Part shown: piece by piece, positions 19,917 through 31,729 of the stretch
How positions within the stretch are numbered: position 1 is the first letter of the stretch
How the letters are laid out: each line of letters begins with the position of its first letter
Assembly (NCBI RefSeq): GCF_000350225.1
Contig: NW_005179057.1
Coordinates: 759,618 to 823,617, forward strand
Direction: 5' to 3'
Source of the DNA: Chondrus crispus
Taxonomy: Eukaryota > Rhodophyta > Florideophyceae > Gigartinales > Gigartinaceae
Length of the DNA stretch: 64,000 bases
Notes under the pieces: model-generated
Seen by the model: the letters and a program-made list of their open reading frames with translations, nothing else
Told to the model about the DNA's origin: nothing
The model's database searches: none
Translations under genes and position numbers: made by a program

Positions 19917-22900
19917 TTGCCAATAATATTCCCCTCGACTCCGCACGAGCGCACCGAGACTTCCGTAAGTCAGGTGCGGGAGGACAAAGGGGCCGAGGCC
20001 ACTGAGAGCCCGGCGCGCCTAGAGGAAGAAGGCACCGTGGCCACCGTGAGCCACATGCCAAATAAGGAGCGCATCGAACGCGCATGCGGCCCGACCTACG
20101 TGTGTCCGGGGCCGCCAGAAGAAATCAAGTCGCGTTCGGACGCGACTTGTCGCGAGGACGTCACCGACCGACGGACGCCCTGCGACCGAGGCAGAAGACC
20201 ACGGAAGAGAAGCCGGAACCGACGCCGGCGGCCCAAGCGGAACGACCTGGCCGAGCCGTCGTCACCGGAGGTAGTCCACGGTGTCATCTGCTTGATGAAA
20301 TCGAAGATATACAACGTCCTCGGCTCGATTGCAACCGAGGGGAACGCGTTCAAGCCTCATACCATTGCAGTCGATACCTGCTCGGGGTATAACTTGGTGA
20401 GGAAGGCCGACATTCCTCCCGATTGGACGCGCTACGTCGTACGCGACGCACGCCTGCCACGGTTGGCAGGCGCGAACAGTAACCCGCTCAAGCTGACTGC
20501 GATCGTGCAGCTGGCCGTCCGACTGCCGAACACGACGTTCCGCATTCGGTTCGTGGTCGCCGACCAGCTCGCGGTGCCCGTTCTCCTGGGCACGGCGTTT
20601 ATCGATGCGCACGTTCGAAGTATCGACATCGATGCGCAGAGGCTCGAGCTCCGACAAGGTGGCTCCGTCGCCATTGTTGATGGAAAGGGGGAGCCGTCTC
20701 CCCCAACCCGGCGCCACGGCCGCCAGTCAAGTCGGGCCGACGTACGCGAAGAAGCCTCACAGCCGATCCGTGTCGCCCAATGGGTCACGATCCCCGCGAT
20801 GTCGCAAGCACGGATACCCGTCACTACCGCGGGGAGCGGCCTCGGTTTCTTGGAACCCAAGCCGTCACTCCAACGTCGACACGGAGTGAGGCTCACGAAT
20901 GGCGTAGCCGAAGTCTTACCGAACCAGACCTTCGACGTGATCGTGGCGAATTTTTCGCGCCAAGCGAGGCGGCTACCGAAGCGCACCGTCGTCGGTTACG
21001 CGAAGCGCAATCCGCTGGCGATCCTGACGCCCGAGCGCCGAGTCGGGGCGGAGATCGCACACGCCCTGCATCTCACCGACTTGGACGTGCAAGCCGGGAG
21101 AGGGGGAGCTGGCCGACCAAGCTCCCCGGAAAATAAGACCGCTGAGGGAAGTCACGTCCGCCCCGGAGATCAGCCGGCGGGGTGCCCATCATCGACGGAA
21201 GGCACCGCGCGAGTCACAAATAAGGATCCCGAAAATTCGCCGATGAATTGGGAAAAAGAAATGGACTTGTCATACATCGACGATGACAAGCTCCGCGCAC
21301 GGGTACTCGACATGCTCCGTAAGCATTCGAGTCTGTGGAGCGGTGCGCTTGGTACGATACGAGCAACGGAGCACCGCATACCACTCGAGGCGGGGACGAA
21401 ACCGATTCGTTCTATGCCCTACCGAAAGGGGCCCGCCATGCGTGAGATGGTTGCTAAAGAAGTCAACAAGATGTTGAACGCCGGAGTTATCGAACCGGCG
21501 AGCACCGAGTGGGCTTCGCCGGTGGTGCTCGTCCCGAAGAAAGACGGCTCCCTTCGGTTTTGCGTTGACTCCCGACGTCTCAACGCAAAGACGGCAGCGG
21601 ATTCGTATCCGCTGCCCCGGATGGACGACTGCATCGATTCGTTAGGGGATGCAGCCGTCTTCACTACGCTCGACTGCAATTCAGGCTACTGGCAAATCCC
21701 GGTCGCGCCGGAGGACCGGGATAAGACCACATTCACCACGCATATGAGTACGTTTCGCCATTTGCGTATGCCGTTCGGACTGAAAGGGGCACCGGCCACC
21801 TTCCAACGTGCATTGGACATCATCTTGTCCGGCGTAAGATGGCAGGTATGTCTCGTATACCTCGACGAGGTCATAGTTTTTTCCCGAACGCACGAGGAGC
21901 ATGCCGAACATCTCTACATTGTATTGAGCTTGTTAAGGACCGCCGGTATATCCCTCAAGCTCAAGAAGTGCAGCTTCTTCCGTCCGAAGGTGCATTACCT
22001 GGGGCACGTGATATCCCCAGGTAAGCTCAGCGTGGCCGAAACGGCGGCCGACGCCTTCAAGACGTTCACGTTCCCGAGGACGCTTACGCAGGTGCGCTCG
22101 TTCCTCGGGGCGTGCAACGTCTACCGCCGTTTCGTCAAGGGATTTGCCAAGATAGCTCGACCGCTAACCGATATGACCCGCAAGGACGCCGACCCCGACT
22201 TCGATAATCCGACGGAGGCCCAGCTTCAAGCGTTCGAGGACCTCAAGGCAAGGATGATCGCTCCGCCGATACTTGCGCTTCCGCGGTACGGTCGGCCGTA
22301 CATGATCGATACCGATGCAGGTGCGTACCAACTCGGGTGTACGCTGCTGCAAGAACACGACGAAGCCAACGACTGGCGTCCGGTCGGATATTGGTCGTAT
22401 TCGTTAAACGACAGCGAACGCAACTACAGCGCTACGGAACGCGAGTGCTTCGCTGTAGTGTGGGCCGTCCGCTCACTACGCCCGTACGTCGAGGGCACGA
22501 AGTTCACCGTCCGAACGGATCACGACGCGCTGAGGTGGCTCATGTCCCTGACCGAGAGCTCCGGAAGACTCACCCGGTGGCGGCTGCGTCTGGCTGAGTA
22601 CGATTTCACCATTCAGTACCGCCCCGGGCGCGTGCACCAGGTCCCCGACGTCCTGTCACGCCTCCTATCACGGAGGGTCGCCGACGACCCTCACCCGGCT
22701 GTCGAGGTGGACGACGACATCCCCACCTACGACACGTGCACGACCGTTCGTGATGTCTCGGATGAGCTCGCCGACCACGTATGCACCGCGAGCTGCGACC
22801 ACGAGGCCGACCACGTCTTCGTGACCACAAGGGACCGAACGAAATCCCGAAGGAATTTGCGCGCCCCAGCGCGCGACGAGCCGAGGGGCGACGACGAAGC

Positions 22901-24530
22901 CCCTGCTCGAGGAGAACCCGACGCCTTCTGGGCAAAGAACGAGAAATTCGACGCCGTGGACCTCGATCGCGCCCAAGACTTCGAAGCCGATACGTCTGGT
23001 TCCCAGGTCGCCCCTTCGCAGGACGACCTACCGGCCCCTCTTACGATAGAGGAGATAGCCGAAGAACAACGCGTGGATGACTTCTGCCAAACGGTATTGG
23101 CACGACAGTCAGAGTCCCGGGACTCTGCGTTCTTCGAGGACCACCAAGGGGTGCTCAAACGGAGACACCCTTTCGACCCTAATATCGTACAGGTGGTGGT
23201 CCCTCGGACTCTACGCGCCCGGTGGCTGCGGCTCTGCCATAACCCGGCCATCGCCGGGCATCCAGGGCAAAACCGCATGTACTACGCGCTCCGTCGCGAG
23301 TACTACTGGCCACACTTGGCCGCGGACGTCGCGTCGACCGTACGAGGTTGTCGAACCTGTGCGATGAACTGCGTCAAGCTTCGGAAACACCTAAACCGAT
23401 TAAGGTTGTTTCCGGCGACGCGGCCGTTGGAGAGCCTCGCGATCGATATACTGGGGCCGCTCCCAAAGACCAAGGCAGGGAAACGATTCCTCCTGGTAAT
23501 CACCGACCGCTTTACGAAGTTAACGCAGGTCGTCGCACTGCGGACGGTAACCGCCTACACTGTCGCAGTGGCGTTTTGCGAAGCGTGGGTCTTTAAGTAC
23601 GGCGTCCCAGGCTTGCTACTGTCGGATAACGGACCGCAGTTCAACGCAAAGTTCTTCCAAAGCACATGTCGAGTGCTTGGAATTACGAATATTTATACGT
23701 CAGCGTACCACCCTCAGACAAACGGCCAGGTGGAACGCTATAACCGAACGATTGCGTCGATGCTCCGCAATTACGTGAACGAGCATCAAGACGACTGGGA
23801 CGTGTACGTGGGACCGTTAACGTACGCATATAACTCCCACGTACACCGAACCACACGAACGACCTCGTTTCAGCTCGTGCTCAGCCGGCCCCCGCCGGAG
23901 TTTTCTCTTCGAAGAACCGGCGGGGACGCGCCCCCTGCCGATAGGGGAACGGATCGTGCTGAGTTCCTGAAGACCCTGGACGCGATCATCCAGAAGGCCT
24001 ACGGGAGCTTGCGACGCACGCAAGACCGTTACAAACGCGACTTCGATAAGCGCGTTCGAACGATCAACACACGTCTCGAGCCAGGTAACTTCGTTTACCT
24101 GAACCCCACGGATGGGGGTAAGACGTCGAACAAGCTCGCCTCACCCGCCGTGGGGCCGTATCGCGTCCTCGCCAACGATCGTCGGACTATCACAATCGAT
24201 CGTGATGGCGTCACCGAGCGCGTCTCCGCGGACTGCTGCGTGTACGCGCCCCCGACGATGGACGTGCCACCGGTGAGCACGACGACCCCGCGTGACCTTG
24301 CCGACAAGGTCAGGGAGGGAACACAGTACGCCGTGGAGAAGCTACTCAAGCATCGAGAGATGGAAGACGGAACAACGGAGTTCCTCATCAAGTGGGCGGA
24401 CTACGACCAACCCACTTGGACGGCACGCACCCACATCCCCGAAGAATTGGTGTCTCGATATGCGCTGCGTCTTCGAAAACGCACGGGGAGGGAACTCAAC
24501 TCCGAAGTGAACGCGGACGTTCACTCTTAA
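19917..24530 (+). CDS. gypsy pol polyprotein ORF (fossil)
   Basis: A 1537-codon frame. In order: retropepsin-like site AVDTCSG (about residue 150), reverse transcriptase with LVPKKDGSLRFCVDSRRLN, LRMPFGLKGAPATFQ and the active-site box YLDEVIVFS, RNase H with YMIDTDAGAYQLG and DHDALRWL, integrase with an HHCC zinc site (HPGQNRMYY to CRTCAMNC) and the DDE core (AIDILGPLP, LLSDNGPQF, YHPQTNGQVERYNRT), and a C-terminal chromodomain (YAVEKLLKHREM, EFLIKWADYDQPTW). In relatives, chromodomains guide insertion to methylated-histone chromatin. Expression relative to gag may use frameshift or read-through, as known in the family. The exact start is uncertain. Confidence 0.9.
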   Translation: MPIIFPSTPHERTETSVSQVREDKGAEATESPARLEEEGTVATVSHMPNKERIERACGPTYVCPGPPEEIKSRSDATCREDVTDRRTPCDRGRRPRKRSRNRRRRPKRNDLAEPSSPEVVHGVICLMKSKIYNVLGSIATEGNAFKPHTIAVDTCSGYNLVRKADIPPDWTRYVVRDARLPRLAGANSNPLKLTAIVQLAVRLPNTTFRIRFVVADQLAVPVLLGTAFIDAHVRSIDIDAQRLELRQGGSVAIVDGKGEPSPPTRRHGRQSSRADVREEASQPIRVAQWVTIPAMSQARIPVTTAGSGLGFLEPKPSLQRRHGVRLTNGVAEVLPNQTFDVIVANFSRQARRLPKRTVVGYAKRNPLAILTPERRVGAEIAHALHLTDLDVQAGRGGAGRPSSPENKTAEGSHVRPGDQPAGCPSSTEGTARVTNKDPENSPMNWEKEMDLSYIDDDKLRARVLDMLRKHSSLWSGALGTIRATEHRIPLEAGTKPIRSMPYRKGPAMREMVAKEVNKMLNAGVIEPASTEWASPVVLVPKKDGSLRFCVDSRRLNAKTAADSYPLPRMDDCIDSLGDAAVFTTLDCNSGYWQIPVAPEDRDKTTFTTHMSTFRHLRMPFGLKGAPATFQRALDIILSGVRWQVCLVYLDEVIVFSRTHEEHAEHLYIVLSLLRTAGISLKLKKCSFFRPKVHYLGHVISPGKLSVAETAADAFKTFTFPRTLTQVRSFLGACNVYRRFVKGFAKIARPLTDMTRKDADPDFDNPTEAQLQAFEDLKARMIAPPILALPRYGRPYMIDTDAGAYQLGCTLLQEHDEANDWRPVGYWSYSLNDSERNYSATERECFAVVWAVRSLRPYVEGTKFTVRTDHDALRWLMSLTESSGRLTRWRLRLAEYDFTIQYRPGRVHQVPDVLSRLLSRRVADDPHPAVEVDDDIPTYDTCTTVRDVSDELADHVCTASCDHEADHVFVTTRDRTKSRRNLRAPARDEPRGDDEAPARGEPDAFWAKNEKFDAVDLDRAQDFEADTSGSQVAPSQDDLPAPLTIEEIAEEQRVDDFCQTVLARQSESRDSAFFEDHQGVLKRRHPFDPNIVQVVVPRTLRARWLRLCHNPAIAGHPGQNRMYYALRREYYWPHLAADVASTVRGCRTCAMNCVKLRKHLNRLRLFPATRPLESLAIDILGPLPKTKAGKRFLLVITDRFTKLTQVVALRTVTAYTVAVAFCEAWVFKYGVPGLLLSDNGPQFNAKFFQSTCRVLGITNIYTSAYHPQTNGQVERYNRTIASMLRNYVNEHQDDWDVYVGPLTYAYNSHVHRTTRTTSFQLVLSRPPPEFSLRRTGGDAPPADRGTDRAEFLKTLDAIIQKAYGSLRRTQDRYKRDFDKRVRTINTRLEPGNFVYLNPTDGGKTSNKLASPAVGPYRVLANDRRTITIDRDGVTERVSADCCVYAPPTMDVPPVSTTTPRDLADKVREGTQYAVEKLLKHREMEDGTTEFLIKWADYDQPTWTARTHIPEELVSRYALRLRKRTGRELNSEVNADVHS
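24507..24524. repeat. hairpin motif, copy 1, at pol end
   Basis: GTGAACG CGGA CGTTCAC forms a 7-bp stem with a 4-base loop over the last codons of pol and is followed by a purine/G-rich tract (aaggagggg). The same 18 bases and a similar G-rich tract recur at 31730-31747 just before the 3' LTR. Confidence 0.9.
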
Positions 24531-26879
24531 GGAGGGGCCCCCCCAATCGCTGCGTCAACCGGAAAAATTAAACCCCCCTTCGCGGTCGGGAAGGGCGGGG
24601 GTCTACGCAAGGACACAACGAGGGTGGCCGACCAACTTCGGGGAAGCATGGGATGACCAGTCGGCGCACGGACAACGCAAGTCCATGCGACACGAACGGC
24701 CATCACCGACGAGAGGAGGGTCGTGAGACAGGGCGTACGGTGTCACAAAAAGTAGCCCTGGGACGTGAAGTAAAATGAGGGAGGACACGACCTACCAGCG
24801 AACACGACGACATGTGCCGGTGCGCTACGCTCACAATGCCGTTGCAGTTCCGTCGTGTGCAAACACAGTACAGCGCACCGAGTGTGAACAGGGGAAAACA
24901 TCAAGCCGAAGTGATGGACGCTTCCAGAACGCGTGAGGCATTGGCATCGGGCAGTCCGTACTGCCCGAGAGGAGGGGCCGACCTCTGAGGAGAAGGACCA
25001 GGCGGGCAGCGACCGCATGCACTTGTTAAGTGGATGCGCATGGGAAGTGACAAGTACACACGGGATCCGAGATCCGATGTGCAAGCGAAAAGGAACTGCC
25101 TGGTCGTGCCTCAGAAGCCGGTATCGCTACCAAACCGCCGCCGTCCCCCTAGAATATCGAAAATTAACGGTGGAAAATGATACCGGACGGCGGACAGCAC
25201 GTGCATTACGCGTGCGTACATGACGCGTGGGGCATGAGCAATGGACGGTCAGCTGACACACGCCCCCGTACATAATTGGGTAACGCGCGATGTGATGTGA
25301 TCGCATCATCTCGGCGCGATACGACCCCACTTCCGTCGCCAAGATGCAGAACGCTCGTGCACGCCAACCCGCTTCCGAATGCGCCGTTGCGTCCTTACAC
25401 GTCCTCACGCTCGTCGCCGCAACGGACCCTCATGTCTACACAACACGACAAGGGGCGCGCAAGGTTGCGCTCGAGCGACCTAACCTGCGTATACGTCACC
25501 CCCGACTCGCTCGCGAGCGCGGGGACCCTACCGAAGAGCGCTTCCAGGCGCCCGGCCGCTCTAGTCGCCTATACCGCCTACTTCGCCCTCCGAGGGTAAC
25601 TCCGCAAAGATTGGCTACGCGGTTTGCCTGACCACGTCGAGAGGTTCGCTCCGTGGAGCGCAGACGCGAAGGACACCATTCGTCAAGAACCTCGTCATCG
25701 CTCGGTCCACTGGACTATCCCGCGAAGAGCTGCGCGCTAGCACGAAAGCATGGGCCCTCACGGCCTTGCACGGGGGCGTTACGTTAGGACATTTCCCGTG
25801 GACGAGTGGCGAAATCGCGACTCGTGTCTGCCGGGCTAATCGGGAAGGAGGACCTCGTCGCTCCCCCTCGAAAGGTCCCGTACCTCATTCGCAGTGAAGG
25901 ATTTACGCTGAGCGAGGCGTCACCCCGTCAACATGACGCCGATTCGAAACCCAGCGTCGACACCGCGTCGGGGGATGGCCCGACCTCTTCACGAGAGGAG
26001 GCTGCTTTTCGTTGCCCGGGGAGACCACTTGGGCCAACACACTCGTATTTCTGTTTCCATGACCCGTGGCTCCGTGCCCCGGCGAAACGTGCGCAAGCGA
26101 ACTGTGCATGGACGCAAACGGAGGCGTCCCCGCCGTCAACGGAGAATTACCCCGGTGTTCATCAGCGCGCGGAAGCCCGACGTCCCGGACGCCGAGAAAA
26201 ACGACGTCGACTGACGACGCAGTCGAGGGACAGTGGCTGTGTAGCAGCACGACGCCGCGCGAAGGAAGTGGGAGCCATTGGGAATTGGACGCCAAGGATG
26301 GACGACCACGCAGTCGTAGCGCATCGGCCCGCCCCTGTTATGGGACCCTCACTACGTCGACCGGAAGCGGGGGGCGTTACTGTTCCCACCTGTAGCCGGG
26401 AAAAAGATTAGTGCAAAAGAAGCGCCGCGATAAGGCTGTCGCCGAAGCGCGACGCTACGATACTTTGAGCAATGGATTATTGCGGCCCATCGCGCGAACC
26501 ATACCCAGGGGCACGCACGCGCGTTGAGGAATATACCGAACGCACGCACGCGCGGCACTGAGCCGCGACAAACACGACCAAGCTCTCGACGCTGTATGCC
26601 CGCTAATCGGGGCCGCTGCACGTCTGCGCATCCCTCGCCCTTACACATCCATGAGGGCGCAGGCGCAACGAAGGGCGGACGCGAGGCGGTGGTTCCCGAG
26701 GGCATTCTACGCGTGACTAGCCCGCCCGGGTCGACAGAGACGAGGGAGTAGTGCCGACTCCGAAGGGTGGAAAGCTTGGACGACGGGAAGGAAAAGGAAA
26801 CTAAATCGGTAGGGGAGACGAATGGGTCCGTTTATCGAGCTAAGGAGAGGACGGAACCGCGGCTACTACGAAGAGAGGG
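24531..26879. other. long non-coding internal region of gypsy element
   Basis: Between the pol stop and the end of the antisense ORF. Many short frames in every phase reflect high GC, and none has recognisable motifs. Short purine-rich and gac/cga-rich runs are frequent. I see no second element inserted here. Confidence 0.5.
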
Positions 26880-29123
26880 TCAACGACTGGCTTCTCCTCC
26901 AGGTCTCGACGTTTCGTACCCGAAGGACGATCGGGGATAGAAGTCGGAATGGCGCGGCACGGCGGCGCTCACATCCGCGAGAGCGGGCATTGCGACCGAC
27001 GAACCGTGAGGACTACCGCTAACCATCTCGCCACTTGCCGCGAGGCCGCCGACGGATTGGGGCACGGACCCCAAGTGAGCATAGGGATCACGCAGTAATG
27101 GGCCACGGCTGGGAGGCGTTGCCCTCTGCGGCGTCGAACTTGTAATACAGGACGCAGCCCGCCACGAGCGGAGCTCGTTACGCTCAGCGCGATAACGATC
27201 GCGATCGGCGCTGATTTGTGCAATGGTCTGAGAACTACGGGTAGAATCGGCGCGAAGAGCCTCCATGTCCCTCTGAACCCGGTGGTAGTGTGACGCGTAC
27301 GCTTCGCGTTCATCTTCGAGGCGGCGAGCCTCGTCGCTACGCGCAAAGTACGAGCGCGCCATCGTACTGAGTAACGCGCCGACGGACCAAGTACGATATC
27401 GAGAAGGCCCCAAGGCGCGCAAGACGTCGGGAACCGCCCCGAGCTCGTCCGGGGTCATAATATGGTCAACGATCGAGCCCGACGAGGGACCGCCCTCCAC
27501 CGGACGGAGTGGCGGGACGGGCAACGTTTCAGCCGGGGCACGAGTACCCCGAGAAGGAACGTCGGCGACGTGCGGAGTGGCGGCACGGAACGGGTTCGAA
27601 CCCATGGAAAACTGTACCGGGGACTCGGCGTCCAGATCCCGATAACGTTTGCGACGTGCCGACCGGGCGGCGGAACCCACGCCACTACGGAGCCCCGCCG
27701 ATCCGTGCGAAGATGCCCCCACGACGGACCGCGCCAAGAACGCGTCTGCGCGGAAGTCGTACAACAAATAGACGCTCCGTTCTCCAGTGGAAAAATCTGT
27801 CCACGGACGATAGGTATGATCCCCCACCTCCCCGGCGCGGCGGAAGAGGTCCAGGACGGCGGAATAAGTCCACACGACGTGTGTGGACTCCCTGTCGGAA
27901 GGGTTTAGGGACACCCGGGGGAGCCCAGATGTTACCCTCTCCAGGAAGTCTAATGTTGAAGGAGGTTGGAGGAACACCCGGCCGTTCATTCCTAACTCGG
28001 TGCTCACGGCGTTACACACCGCCCACGCCCACTTGCGTTTGCAGTTTGACACAAGACACGCGTACGCCGGGTGTCCCCTCTCTGAGAAGGCGAACGCAAA
28101 ATATTTAAGAACGTACGATAAAAGCGGGTGGACGCCCAAGGAAGGAAAGGAGTCCCGTACCACCGCCGGGAGAGAGGGGAAATCCGCAGGCGACAGTCCG
28201 TGTTCGAAACACGCCGAACGGAACACGCGCCCATCCTTCTCGGCGGCGCAACGGTACGCCGACCAGTCTAGATGGGCAACGGCGATGGAATGGATGCGCA
28301 TCAAGGCGCAAGCCGATTTCTGAAGCGCCACCAACGGCTTCGAGAAGGCATACGGTCGGGCGCAAACGTAGAGCCCCGCGACCTCGGCAAGGACGAACTC
28401 CGACGAACCGCCTCCGCCGGGTTGAAGAATCGCCGTAGCCATACGATCAACGTAGTCAACCTCGGCGATGTTGTAGACGAAGGTGCGTTCACACCGAATC
28501 TCGTCGGGAACTTGGTAGCCGGACCCGGCTCCCTCCGCCATGAGACGGGCGAGAGCAGCGGAGGCCTGCTCGACATGTCCTGCCTCGCTGATCTGGCGGA
28601 CGCGTGCAAGATCCGGACGCAACTCCGTCCGGAGGAGGATTTCGGAAACGGTGACGTGTGTACGGGCATGACGAGCCCACGAGAACCGCAGCCCGCTCAG
28701 GGAAAGAGGCGCGGACTGGTCGGCGGCAGCGCCGAGCAACTTAGTCGTACTGTGCGGCACGCCGGGACGGGTCTCACCCGCGCGGGGGACGGGGCACCGC
28801 GGCGAACCCAGCGACCGGGACGGAAACACGTCGGAACCCCCGTGAATTTCGTGTGCCCCGGACGGAAGGGAGGCACGGGCGGCGACGATCGGTGAACTTG
28901 CTGACCCAGCGGCGGCGTTGCGTGGGGATCCAGAGAGCCGTTCGGTGACGGGCCCCCCACTTCCGCCGAGATCGTTGAGAGACGAGAGGGACGGGTCTTC
29001 TGGAAAGCCCTCGGCGGCGAAGACGGGATGGTCACTTCGGGCGAGCGCCCCGCGGAGGCAGGGGGCGTCGAAGAAAGACCCTCTCCCGGCCCCGATGAGG
29101 CGGGAGGAGGCACGCCGGCCCAC
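26880..29123 (-). CDS. antisense ORF inside gypsy element, unknown protein
   Basis: A 747-codon frame on the strand opposite to gag and pol, lying between pol and the 3' LTR. The edge codon at 29123 is GTG and no ATG is near, so the start is uncertain. Residues 1-145 are Ser/Pro/Gly-rich. Residues 150-470 have globular composition with aromatic and Cys residues (for example YVLKYFAFAFSERGHPAYAC and NCKRKWAWAVCNA). A linker follows, and near residues 600-665 a coiled coil (RRLEDEREAYASHYHRVQRD). This layered organisation is unlike a random GC shadow. Antisense ORFs at this position are known in the plant Tat/Ogre/Retand group of Ty3/gypsy elements. Here it would be an independent case. No function is assigned. 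Confidence 0.55.
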   Translation of the reverse strand: MGRRASSRLIGAGRGSFFDAPCLRGALARSDHPVFAAEGFPEDPSLSSLNDLGGSGGPVTERLSGSPRNAAAGSASSPIVAARASLPSGAHEIHGGSDVFPSRSLGSPRCPVPRAGETRPGVPHSTTKLLGAAADQSAPLSLSGLRFSWARHARTHVTVSEILLRTELRPDLARVRQISEAGHVEQASAALARLMAEGAGSGYQVPDEIRCERTFVYNIAEVDYVDRMATAILQPGGGGSSEFVLAEVAGLYVCARPYAFSKPLVALQKSACALMRIHSIAVAHLDWSAYRCAAEKDGRVFRSACFEHGLSPADFPSLPAVVRDSFPSLGVHPLLSYVLKYFAFAFSERGHPAYACLVSNCKRKWAWAVCNAVSTELGMNGRVFLQPPSTLDFLERVTSGLPRVSLNPSDRESTHVVWTYSAVLDLFRRAGEVGDHTYRPWTDFSTGERSVYLLYDFRADAFLARSVVGASSHGSAGLRSGVGSAARSARRKRYRDLDAESPVQFSMGSNPFRAATPHVADVPSRGTRAPAETLPVPPLRPVEGGPSSGSIVDHIMTPDELGAVPDVLRALGPSRYRTWSVGALLSTMARSYFARSDEARRLEDEREAYASHYHRVQRDMEALRADSTRSSQTIAQISADRDRYRAERNELRSWRAASCITSSTPQRATPPSRGPLLRDPYAHLGSVPQSVGGLAASGEMVSGSPHGSSVAMPALADVSAAVPRHSDFYPRSSFGYETSRPGGEASR

Positions 29124-31729
29124 GACGGAGGGTGAGGTGTGACCATGATGTTTTCCGGAGGAATATACCCTTTATTAGTGAGAGAAGCCGCGGAAAAGGA
29201 CGCCAGAGGAGAAGACAGGACGGCGATGATGGAACCACGAAAGCAGGGGCGCGAGCAACGGCTGTCCACTGGGGTCATATGGCGGAAAGACCCCGGTCGG
29301 CTCCATTATTCACCGCCGTCCGGTCTAAAAATAGAACGAATTACGTAGGGTAACCACGGCGGCAGGAGCTCCACGGGACGGTCCTCGGGTCAGACAGCGG
29401 TGCACCGGCCGTGCCCACCCCTGGTTGCAGTCACCTCGCCGTTAGTGAGTTCACCGTCGAGACGCCCCACCAGAACCGCGACTCCGGCGGCGAGGTCATG
29501 TCGGTGAGCTGATGTGTATCTACTACAGGCGGCGACCTCTTTACGCCGTACGAGAAGTTAGACGACGTGGCGACGGGCGAGGAACCCGTACGTACTCCCG
29601 AACGAAGGAGCCTAGGTCCTCACCGTCAGCCAGGAACTACCCCCGAGCTGCCACAGCGCGGATGATTGGCTTCTTCTCCCCCTCCCCGTGCGCGGGGAAG
29701 AACAAAGTTTTCCAACGCCACCGCAGACGGCACCTCTCCTCTACAACACGAGCCATTCTCTTGGTGGATCTCGTTTTACGGTCTCGATACCGTCTTGCTC
29801 GATGGCATCAAGGAAAGAACCCTCCCCCCGGAGGCGCGATTGGGGTATCAAAGCCATCGACGCAGACCGGGAAAAGGTACCTATATACGAGCACGCTCGT
29901 GGCGCAGGTGTAGGGGACATCACTCCCCCGTCAGAGGATTCAGAACGCGACGAATGACGACCACGAGAAGACCTGCAGCATCCTCCCTCGCTACAGGCCG
30001 GCACGGTCCTCGCACTGATCGTCCGCAGACCGTCCGCCATATCTCAAAGTGCGGGCATACTGCGGTCCCGAACATGCAGAAGGTGCAGTGAGGGCTTCGC
30101 CCCCGAACGGCTCGCGGAATGACGGTTGGAAGAGCTCCCCAGCTGCGATAAAAAAGAGGGGTATTGTGGGGGACCACGAAGGGGGAAGAACACGGAGAGG
30201 AGAGCACCTGGGGAGACGCACGAGGGGTCCTGCTTCCCTCGCCGACGACCGCGCTCATCAGCTCGCCGTCACACTCTCGCATCACCACGGTAACGGTTTC
30301 TGAGGAGCGGAGTCACGGGCCTTGCTGTTGATTTTTTGACAAATTATTATTTTCGCGGGAAACATTTTTGGGCATTATTTTGGGCAATTTGATGAAGGAT
30401 GAGCGCCGCGGCGTCGTAGACGCTGCTCGCAAAGGGACGGACGGACACGGCTGGACTGGAAAGGAACGGGAGCAACTGTACGCAAATTATTTCAGGGGAC
30501 TCGTGTGCAGCACCACTGCGCGCAGTGGCCGAGGGCTCCCGGGACGACGAGCGTTGCACAGCGTCTTCACGGAGGAGCCACGCCGGGGAGAGAGCTGGTC
30601 TCAGGCCGGGCGTAGTGTCCACCGCCGCGGTCCGAGAATCGTGGACCTCGCGCCGTACGCGAGCGGCGGGGCAGTACCACCGAGGGACGTGGGACGATGA
30701 TCAGGTATACAAGGACGATGCCGCGGCGAACGTTGACAAGGATGTTCGCGACGCCGAAGGCGCAGCGCGGGCAAGAGAGCGGGCCCCGGAACGGATGCGC
30801 CTATCGGGGACAGAAGAGGAACCCGTACGGCCGTCATCGTTGGCGAGGACGGCACTTGAGACACGGCGACCGGACCCCCAAGTGGGTGACTACCGAAGAC
30901 GGAGCGACGTCAGGCCCCCCCCGGCGAGGGGCGACCGACTCCCCACTCCCTCGAAAGGGGGACGCCATGTGTCTCCTCCGCGTACGGATCAGAGGATGCC
31001 TCGGAGCGCCTCACACATTGACGGAAGCTCTCGTCGGCGCACGGCGTTCCGCACTGCGCCCCGCTCGCGTTGTGTGGTAGTTGCCCAAGGTACCGAGACG
31101 CGCCTGGTGAACCGCTGACGAGTACGGAAAGTGTCAAGCCCTTGGGTCAGGGACGAGTCGGCGAGGGGTGGAGAATGGATTTGTGGCACGATCGGCGTAC
31201 TTCCAGGACGAGCACGGGTGGTTGCGAAGGGGAAGGAAAGGAAACAGTCAAACTCGATCGCATGTCCTCTCCGTGACGTCCCGCCTCGGCGGTGGGCAAG
31301 AAAGCCTCCTTGGAGAGTTTAACGCAGGAGGTGGACGGCTCCACAGCCGTAGCAGACGACGGATAAACGTCCTGGACTCCGACGACGCGTGGAAATGGGG
31401 GATTCTCGCTGCCGGACGCGGGCGGATTGGCGGCGTCCGAGCCGGAGACACGGGCTATTCGGACCCGATGGTTGCGCCCGTTGAGGGAGTGAAGGGACGC
31501 TCGGGGGACGAAGGAGGAACGATCACCGATGTGGAAAGCGGTCAGGAGGATATAACAGAATGAAACGAAAAGCATCTCGTAGCCCCAGCCTCGCACGGAA
31601 GCAAGGGAGTATGAGAAAGGAAACGGAACGCAACCGTCGAGGGTGGTCGGAGCGTGAGTGGCGTGGAACGAAAGGGACTAGGCGAACCAGGAAGATGAAG
31701 AAGAAGAACCCTCCCTGTTTCGCGCATAC
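29124..31729. other. non-coding 3' internal region of gypsy element
   Basis: No supported gene. Overlapping short frames in all phases. The region lies upstream of the antisense ORF and would contain its promoter if that ORF is expressed. A G-rich tract follows the hairpin copy at 31730 and directly precedes the LTR, the usual place of a polypurine tract. Confidence 0.5.

Noticed and set aside
27462-28895. Plus-strand frames over the gypsy antisense ORF
   Set aside because: Several short overlapping phases of Arg/Pro/Gly-rich sequence. The minus-strand frame is far longer and has ordered domains.
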